DNA of 11,302 bases. Origin: Chloroflexota bacterium (GTDB lineage: Bacteria; Chloroflexota; Anaerolineae; Anaerolineales; Anaerolineaceae). The position numbers and the translations under genes were made by a program. Under the pieces are notes generated by a model that was not told the origin of the DNA, ran no database searches, and was given only the letters and a program-made list of their open reading frames with translations. The number at the start of each line of letters is the position of its first letter. The first letter of the stretch is position 1. Location: NCBI GenBank assembly GCA_011053085.1, contig DSBE01000336.1, positions 1-11,302 on the forward strand, read 5' to 3'. This document shows positions 7,586 to 11,302 of the stretch, piece after piece.

Positions 7586-7686
7586 CTTTTTTACTTGGCT
7601 GATATTATCAAATACCCGCGCTTCGGTGTCAGGCCGATTGAAGATGAGGAAGGCAACCGGAGTGGAAAATTGAAGATTTTTTTCAT
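7586..7686 (-). pseudogene. Truncated, frameshifted 5' end of a glycosyltransferase
   Basis: On the minus strand one frame reads STPVAFLIFNRPDTEARVF followed by DNISQVKK up to the edge of the insertion sequence. This is the characteristic opening of a GT-A/GT2-like sugar transferase group (PVAFLIFNRP...T..VF..I). No start codon fits this frame after the methyltransferase stop. However, an ATG at 7686-7684 overlaps that stop (ATGA), and adding one A to the seven-A run (7683-7677) gives MKKNLQFSTPVAFLIFNRP, an ideal start. The gene therefore appears to have lost one A and then everything after codon ~34. As it stands, the ATG frame gives a meaningless 31-residue peptide. I found no remainder of the gene on the other side of the insertion sequence. 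Confidence 0.75.
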
Positions 7687-8528
7687 TTTCTCTTAAGCCC
7701 TGATTGGGTAAGCATTGAGCAAGGAATAGCAACAACATTTTGAAATGCAAACAACTCGCACGTCGCAGGAATATAAGATCCCAAAGAGACAAGACCATCA
7801 GGTAACATCCTGAAGAACTTGTAGTTGGGCAAAACATCAAAGAAGTCCTTAAAAAAAGTGCGACTTACTACATTCATCTCATTAAATTCAAACTGAATTA
7901 TACCAATAATTCCAGTATTAATAGCGTGCTGAGCGCCATGAATAACGCTGAGTTCATGCCCTTCGGTATCTATCTTGAGAAGATGTACCGTTTCCAATTC
8001 ATGTTTTTTTATAAAGCAATCCAAACTAATTACAGGAACAGTCCAAGCCTTACTTTCACTCTTATGAATTTCTTCTATCACACTTTTATACAGACTTGCA
8101 TGCGATGTTCCTTCACTCCCAGCCTCAGAGTAATCATACAACTCTATCTGACCTTCCTCTCTACCACAGGCTAATTGCAAAGCTTCAAATCCATAATTGA
8201 CAGCCTTTGATTTCAATCTTTTATAAGTTTTTGGATGAGGCTCGAAAGCATAAATTCTTGCTTTTGGGTAAAATCCCTTTATTTTGCAAGCATAATCTCC
8301 TTCATTAGCTCCAATATCTAGAACAACTAGTTCTTCCTCATCCGATATCCAATTACAAAGAGAGTGTTGCAAAAAATAATTCTCACCTGTTAGATTGGCA
8401 TTCTCATAATTGAGCACTCCCATCCCCCTCAAACTTAAAGAGAACAGAAATCTATTGAATCTGTAAAATGATTTTCTTGCAAACAGTTTTCTATAGACAC
8501 AGATAACTGTATTTTTCAGGCGTCTCAT
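7683..8528 (-). CDS. FkbM-family SAM-dependent methyltransferase
   Basis: A 281-residue class I methyltransferase. VVLDIGANEGDYA (68-80) is the SAM-binding motif I, YAFEPHP (93-99) holds the acidic residue that contacts the SAM ribose, SLD (168-170) and LLKIDTEGHE (183-192) are the FkbM signatures. Known FkbM enzymes O-methylate sugars or related groups, and many are found in polysaccharide clusters, so methylation of a repeat-unit sugar is likely, substrate unknown. The first ~60 residues are basic and aromatic and may lie against the membrane. The ATG is preceded by AAGGAGG (8539-8533) with a short 4-nt gap. The gene begins 9 nt after the flippase stop, and the ribosome site overlaps that stop, so the two are one transcript. 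Its own stop overlaps the ATG of the ruined glycosyltransferase. Confidence 0.92.
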   Translation of the reverse strand: MRRLKNTVICVYRKLFARKSFYRFNRFLFSLSLRGMGVLNYENANLTGENYFLQHSLCNWISDEEELVVLDIGANEGDYACKIKGFYPKARIYAFEPHPKTYKRLKSKAVNYGFEALQLACGREEGQIELYDYSEAGSEGTSHASLYKSVIEEIHKSESKAWTVPVISLDCFIKKHELETVHLLKIDTEGHELSVIHGAQHAINTGIIGIIQFEFNEMNVVSRTFFKDFFDVLPNYKFFRMLPDGLVSLGSYIPATCELFAFQNVVAIPCSMLTQSGLKRK

Positions 8529-8537
8529 AAATCCTCC

Positions 8538-9899
8538 TTAGATTTTACTCAAGAAATCCTTGTCTCGTTTTCCTAGAACCAGTCGGAAAGGTATCAGCAA
8601 TGATAATGAAAGCTGCCCCCACACATACCAATATCCTTTCAGCAGCACACAAGAGAAATAGGCTGCAATTGCCTGTGAGGCGAGCGTTGCCCAAGCTGCT
8701 CCTAGTCCACCATATCGCGGTATCAGCAGACAATTGAGCCCAATACTTGCAATAGCGCCTAGAATCGTAGCGAACATGGAGAACCGCGTCATATTCTCCG
8801 CAATCAACCACTTACCACGTGCTACGCCGAGAGAAACAAAAATAAAAGCCCAGATATGCACTGTCAATATCGGGCCGGCATCAACATATTCTGGCCCATA
8901 TAACAGTGTAATCAGAGGTGAAGCGAATAACGCGCAGGGAATCATGATAATATATGCAATGCCTGCCATCACATCATAGAACGTTTGGAGTCGTTTCCGG
9001 TATCCCTGCTCCGTTTGACTCTCACGAGAACGGACAATGTTCGGGAAGACCGAAGTCGCCACTGCCATCGGGATGAAATACCATAATTCAGAAAGCGTAA
9101 CAGCAGTGGAATAAATCCCCAGGTCTTCGTCCCCCATCATATACCCAACCATCAGTTGACCGATTCTCATATATATCGCAACAGACAGACCAGAGATAAT
9201 TAGGGGCCAACTATCTTTGAGCAAATGCTTGGCGTAATGCACGCTCGCTCGCCATACTTTCACCGTTTGCCCAGATATGTGGTAGAAAACAGCTGCCGCA
9301 GCCGTAAGAAAAACGACTTGAGCCAACACTACCCAGGCAAAGGCAATCAGTGGTGCCTCCACGAGGATCAGCGCGAGCTTGATCGACGCGATCAGCACCA
9401 AAGCAATGTTTTGAGACCAAACGACGTACTTTGATTGGATTTGAGACTGGAACCAATAATCAACCGTATTGCTGAAAGCCCGAAAGACTAATTGACCGGC
9501 CACGATGGCCATCAACCAACGCATCAGAACATCATCGGGGCGGAGCAAATAGGAGGCACCAATGATCAACATAAATGTTAAGAGTCCGGCAGCAAACTGA
9601 AGAACGAAAGTCGTTCCTAGGATCGTGTTCTTATCATCTGGAGCACGCACGATCTCTCGAACAACGATGCTTGCCAATCCTAGCCCCGCAATCGGCACAA
9701 ATAAAGATTCGAACGCTAATGCATAATTGAGAAACCCATATTGCGCTGGCCCAAGGTACCGCGCAACCCACGCTCCTACCAGAAACCCGGCTACCAAACT
9801 TAAGAACTTGTCAACAAGTAGCCAGCTGGTGTTTGCTATGATCTTCCGCAATGCAGAGCGCTCGTTAATCCTAGATAGAACAGTGGATAAGATTCCCAT
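8538..9899 (-). CDS. Oligosaccharide flippase (Wzx-like, MOP/PST superfamily)
   Basis: A 453-residue protein with about 12-14 predicted membrane helices, the usual size for the family. It opens with IIANTSWLLVDKFLSLVAGFL, then VGAWVARYLGPAQYGFLNYA (41-60), the standard first two-helix signature of polysaccharide flippases (W-ll.k.....g..v...vaRyLGp..yG.l.ya). The rest is runs of hydrophobic residues with short charged loops. Its role would be to move undecaprenyl-linked repeat units from the cytoplasmic to the outer face before the Wzy-like protein acts. The ribosome site (GAAGAAG) before the ATG is weak. The upstream region is a decayed dehydrogenase fragment, so the promoter is unclear; transcription may come from further right. 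I leave the symbol blank because wzx covers very divergent proteins. Confidence 0.92.
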   Translation of the reverse strand: MGILSTVLSRINERSALRKIIANTSWLLVDKFLSLVAGFLVGAWVARYLGPAQYGFLNYALAFESLFVPIAGLGLASIVVREIVRAPDDKNTILGTTFVLQFAAGLLTFMLIIGASYLLRPDDVLMRWLMAIVAGQLVFRAFSNTVDYWFQSQIQSKYVVWSQNIALVLIASIKLALILVEAPLIAFAWVVLAQVVFLTAAAAVFYHISGQTVKVWRASVHYAKHLLKDSWPLIISGLSVAIYMRIGQLMVGYMMGDEDLGIYSTAVTLSELWYFIPMAVATSVFPNIVRSRESQTEQGYRKRLQTFYDVMAGIAYIIMIPCALFASPLITLLYGPEYVDAGPILTVHIWAFIFVSLGVARGKWLIAENMTRFSMFATILGAIASIGLNCLLIPRYGGLGAAWATLASQAIAAYFSCVLLKGYWYVWGQLSLSLLIPFRLVLGKRDKDFLSKI

Positions 9900-9916
9900 C
9901 TCTTCTTCAATATTCC

Positions 9917-10151
9917 CTACACACGTCGAATATCGGAGACATCCTTCTTATGTCCCCCAGCACCCGGCTCCCCTTTACCGGCTTCTCCACCTTGTTGAGC
10001 GCATCCTGCAACTTGCTCACAGTCTCGCCAGCGTCTCGGAGGCAATGTCCTCGATGTAGGATTCCTGCCGGTTGAGCGCCTTGACCTTGCGCCCGTCCAC
10101 ATCAATGCCGCTGATGGCTTCACGATTCTCTATCTTCTGTGTCAAGTGCAT
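9917..10151 (-). pseudogene. Remnant of a UDP-sugar dehydrogenase (copy 1), multiply deleted
   Basis: From the ATG at 10151-10149 (GAGGGAG upstream) the minus strand reads MHLTQKIENREAISGIDVDG followed by RKVKALNRQESYIEDIASETLARL and a stop at 10019-10017. This is the start of a UDP-GlcNAc/UDP-glucose dehydrogenase, but the Rossmann GxGxxG segment (about 20-25 residues between NREA and GIDVDG) is missing. Directly after, in another frame, comes VSKLQDALNKVEKPVKGSRV and then, after a further small deletion and frameshift, HKKDVSDIRRV, which belongs near the C-terminus of the same protein. So some 270 internal residues are gone. The sequence is GC-richer than the flippase. No enzyme can result; a 44-residue peptide might still be made. 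Confidence 0.75.
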
Positions 10152-10209
10152 ATAAGTTCTCCCTCAAAAAAGCATTGGCTCAGGTTTTTGGGCGTGATGG
10201 CATGACCGG

Positions 10210-10602
10210 TCACGCTCTAGGACGACTCGAGATGAATTCGGATATGATTTGCAGCACCGTTTGTACGTCACTTAATGGGTCGCCTACCAACGGAGATGGG
10301 TATACCTTACCTTGCTCGTCGTGATGATGATGCGGGTAAGTTGATAGGTGGTCGAATTCTTCCTTGTTATCCCAACGGAGCAGCGGTGCGTCGGCAAAAA
10401 GCTGATAGGCATAATCAATGTGTCCCTGGTTATAATAGATGCGCACCTGCAAATGGTTACCGTCCTGTAACGCCACACGGATCTTGAACAAGAACTGCTC
10501 GGCAGAAAACTCCTTGGTCTCTACGTTCGTTACTTGTTTGCATAACGCATGTGCCTGGAGGATGGCAGTCATAGCGCCGAGCAAGGCAGGCAAAGACGTC
10601 AT
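10210..10602 (-). CDS. TumE-family toxin-like protein
   Basis: A 130-residue protein if started at the ATG 10602-10600; an in-frame ATG at 10632 would add 10 residues but lies inside the antitoxin gene. I prefer 10602 because it overlaps the antitoxin stop (ATGA) and has AAGAGG about 7 nt upstream. The protein matches the TumE/DUF6516 pattern as I know it: a beta-rich core (FLFKIRVALQDGNHLQVRIY, 37-56), DYAYQLF, LLRWDNKEEFDH (74-85), a PHHHHDE cluster (90-96), and a C-terminal helix PLSDVQTVLQIISEF (109-123). The toxic activity of this family is not something I can state from sequence; the clustered His/Asp residues may form an active or metal site (inference). It is the second gene of a coupled pair, the usual layout of a toxin-antitoxin operon. 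Confidence 0.72.
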   Translation of the reverse strand: MTSLPALLGAMTAILQAHALCKQVTNVETKEFSAEQFLFKIRVALQDGNHLQVRIYYNQGHIDYAYQLFADAPLLRWDNKEEFDHLSTYPHHHHDEQGKVYPSPLVGDPLSDVQTVLQIISEFISSRPRA

Positions 10603-10943
10603 ACTGCGGCCTCTTGGCGCAACCCTAACCAACTGTCAAGCATTTCCAAAGAGGCTTTCCAATCAAACCAGTCGTCTTCTTCCAACATAATCGCCTGCCC
10701 TAGCGACTGGCGTTGTTGTGGCGAGAGCTGCTGCGTTTCCAATAAAACCGATCGCTCATGAAGATATTCACTAAATCGCTCGAAGGACATACCGTACTTG
10801 CATTCGAACCGCGCCAGGTCGCGCTGCAAAGAAGCAATTTGACGCAGCACATAATCCCGCAGCAGTTCTCGGCCAGCCTGTTCTTCATTGGTAAATATTT
10901 TACGTTTGATCAATGATTCCATTGTAGTCGCAAAAGTGTTCAT
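10599..10943 (-). CDS. Putative antitoxin partner of the TumE-like toxin
   Basis: A 114-residue, mainly helical, charged protein: MNTFATTMESLIKRKIFTNE at the N-terminus, then AGRELLRDYVLRQIASLQRDLARF (likely long helix), KYGMSFERFSEYL (49-61) and LEEDDWFDWKASLEMLDSWL (87-106). I recognise this as the kind of small protein that sits directly upstream of TumE-like genes in cyanobacteria and Chloroflexota, but no DNA-binding motif is certain. Its TGA overlaps the toxin ATG by ATGA, and antitoxin-first order suits a type II system in which it also represses its own promoter (inference). GAGG lies about 10 nt before the ATG. The 60 bp upstream (10944-11003) would hold promoter and operator; TTGACC (10994-10989) with TAAAGG 17 nt on is the best but weak candidate. 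Confidence 0.65.
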   Translation of the reverse strand: MNTFATTMESLIKRKIFTNEEQAGRELLRDYVLRQIASLQRDLARFECKYGMSFERFSEYLHERSVLLETQQLSPQQRQSLGQAIMLEEDDWFDWKASLEMLDSWLGLRQEAAV

Positions 10944-11003
10944 TTCTCATCCTCTGCCAGTATCACCTTTATCTTGCTGTGTTTCTACGGTCAAAGATAA
11001 GCC

Positions 11004-11180
11004 TCACAACGTCGCAATCTCTCGCGCCCACGCCCGATTTTCCCGATACCACCCCACCAACGCCGCAATCCCCTCACGATACGTCGTCTGCGGCCGCCAG
11101 CCCAGCAACCGCTCCGCCTTACCGATGTCGGCCCAGGTCGCCAGCACGTCCGCCGGATGGCGTGGCTGGTAGTGCAGCCG
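11004..11180 (-). pseudogene. C-terminal fragment of an NAD-dependent nucleotide-sugar epimerase
   Basis: In one minus-strand frame ending at TGA 11006-11004 the sequence reads HYQPRHPADVLATWADIGKA, then ERLLGWRPQTTYREGIAALVGWYRENRAWAREI. This is the typical end of extended SDR sugar epimerases (UDP-glucuronate or UDP-GlcNAc 4-epimerase type): a R/HP-DV-ATWADI-KA--LLGW-P segment followed by EG----V-WYRE. Only the last ~58 residues are present; the Rossmann domain and the YxxxK site are missing. Upstream the frame runs into out-of-frame dehydrogenase sequence, so an open frame from 11270 exists by chance but is not a real protein. The substrate cannot be told from the tail. Confidence 0.75.
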
Positions 11181-11184
11181 CGAG

Positions 11185-11302
11185 TGATTCCCGCATATCG
11201 CTAATATAGGCCACGCCCAGCACCAGAATCCGGCTGCCCTTGACAGGCTTCTCCACCTCGTTGAACGCACCCTGCACCTTGCTCACAGCGCCGCCAACGT
11301 CT
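11185..11302 (-). pseudogene. Remnant of a UDP-sugar dehydrogenase (copy 2), runs off window
   Basis: The minus strand from the window edge reads ACG TTG GCG GCG CTG TGA, giving the end of a SETLAAL-stop segment, then in another frame VSKVQGAFNEVEKPVKGSRI followed by LVLGVAYISDMRESL. These are the same two dehydrogenase pieces joined at the same base as in copy 1 at 9917-10151. It keeps the LVLGVAY strand that copy 1 has lost but lacks about three residues before SDMRES. It then meets the epimerase fragment out of frame. About four fifths of aligned bases match copy 1 over the shared ~80 bp (counted by eye). Confidence 0.7.

Noticed and set aside
6083..7590. 5-bp target duplication CATTT/CTTTT
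   Set aside because: The two do not match (one mismatch in a T-rich stretch), so it cannot be distinguished from chance.
7580..7840. Open frame of 86 codons overlapping the end of the FkbM gene
   Set aside because: Its first part is out-of-frame FkbM sequence; only the last ~30 residues are meaningful, and they are listed as the truncated glycosyltransferase.
9917..10123. 68-codon open frame
   Set aside because: It is mostly the wrong frame of the dehydrogenase remnant; only its last residues (HKKDVSDIRRV) belong to the real family.
10313..10335. Four-histidine run in the toxin-like protein as an artificial tag
   Set aside because: It lies inside a conserved-looking RWDN...PHHHHDE region, not at a terminus, so it is natural family sequence.
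11004..11270. 88-codon open frame as a complete small protein
   Set aside because: The first ~30 residues are out-of-frame dehydrogenase sequence and the rest is an epimerase tail; it is a fusion of scraps.
1..11302. CRISPR arrays, tRNA or rRNA genes
   Set aside because: No regularly spaced direct repeats and no recognisable tRNA or rRNA sequence on either strand.

Overview
The window is a piece of a bacterial surface-polysaccharide (exopolysaccharide, capsule or O-antigen-like) gene cluster. Every intact gene lies on the minus strand, so it reads from right to left. The host cannot be fixed from 11 kb. TTG/GTG starts, strong AAGGAGG-type ribosome sites, a TumE-type toxin-antitoxin pair, a widespread palindromic repeat and sugar-nucleotide gene fragments would suit a Chloroflexota (Anaerolineae/Caldilineae-like) or cyanobacterial-type genome; that is an inference. 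Most of the cluster is AT-rich, while the insertion sequence and the sugar-nucleotide gene fragments are clearly GC-richer, so the locus is a mosaic.

Layout in transcription order (right to left). (1) 11302-11004: a decayed C-terminal piece of a UDP-sugar (UDP-GlcNAc/UDP-glucose type) dehydrogenase joined out of frame to the C-terminal tail of an NAD-dependent nucleotide-sugar epimerase. (2) 10943-10210: a two-gene module that looks like a TumE-family toxin and its cognate antitoxin, coupled by an ATGA overlap. (3) 10151-9917: a second, shorter dehydrogenase remnant that carries the same internal deletion junction as the first. (4) 9899-8538: a Wzx-type flippase. (5) 8528-7683: an FkbM-family methyltransferase. 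(6) 7686-7586: the first ~34 codons of another glycosyltransferase, broken by a one-base loss in a poly-A run and cut off by (7) an insertion sequence, 7585-6088, with 61-bp two-site terminal inverted repeats, a DDE transposase and a hairpin over the transposase ribosome site. (8) 6087-5787: a gene-free stretch with a MITE/REP-like palindromic repeat and a weak promoter candidate. (9) 5786-1: five tightly overlapping genes: a glycosyltransferase with an LEDD motif, an exported TPR protein with a C-terminal beta-type domain, a Wzy/WaaL-like polymerase or ligase, a GT2 glycosyltransferase, and the N-terminal part of a GT4 glycosyltransferase that runs off the window.

Working together, the glycosyltransferases would build a lipid-linked repeat unit on the cytoplasmic face, FkbM could O-methylate it, the flippase would move it across the membrane, and the Wzy-like protein would polymerise or ligate it, with the TPR protein outside as a possible assembly, anchoring or length-control partner. 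The right half shows repeated rearrangement: duplicated, deleted sugar-nucleotide gene scraps, a toxin-antitoxin cassette between them, and an insertion sequence that appears to have removed most of one glycosyltransferase.
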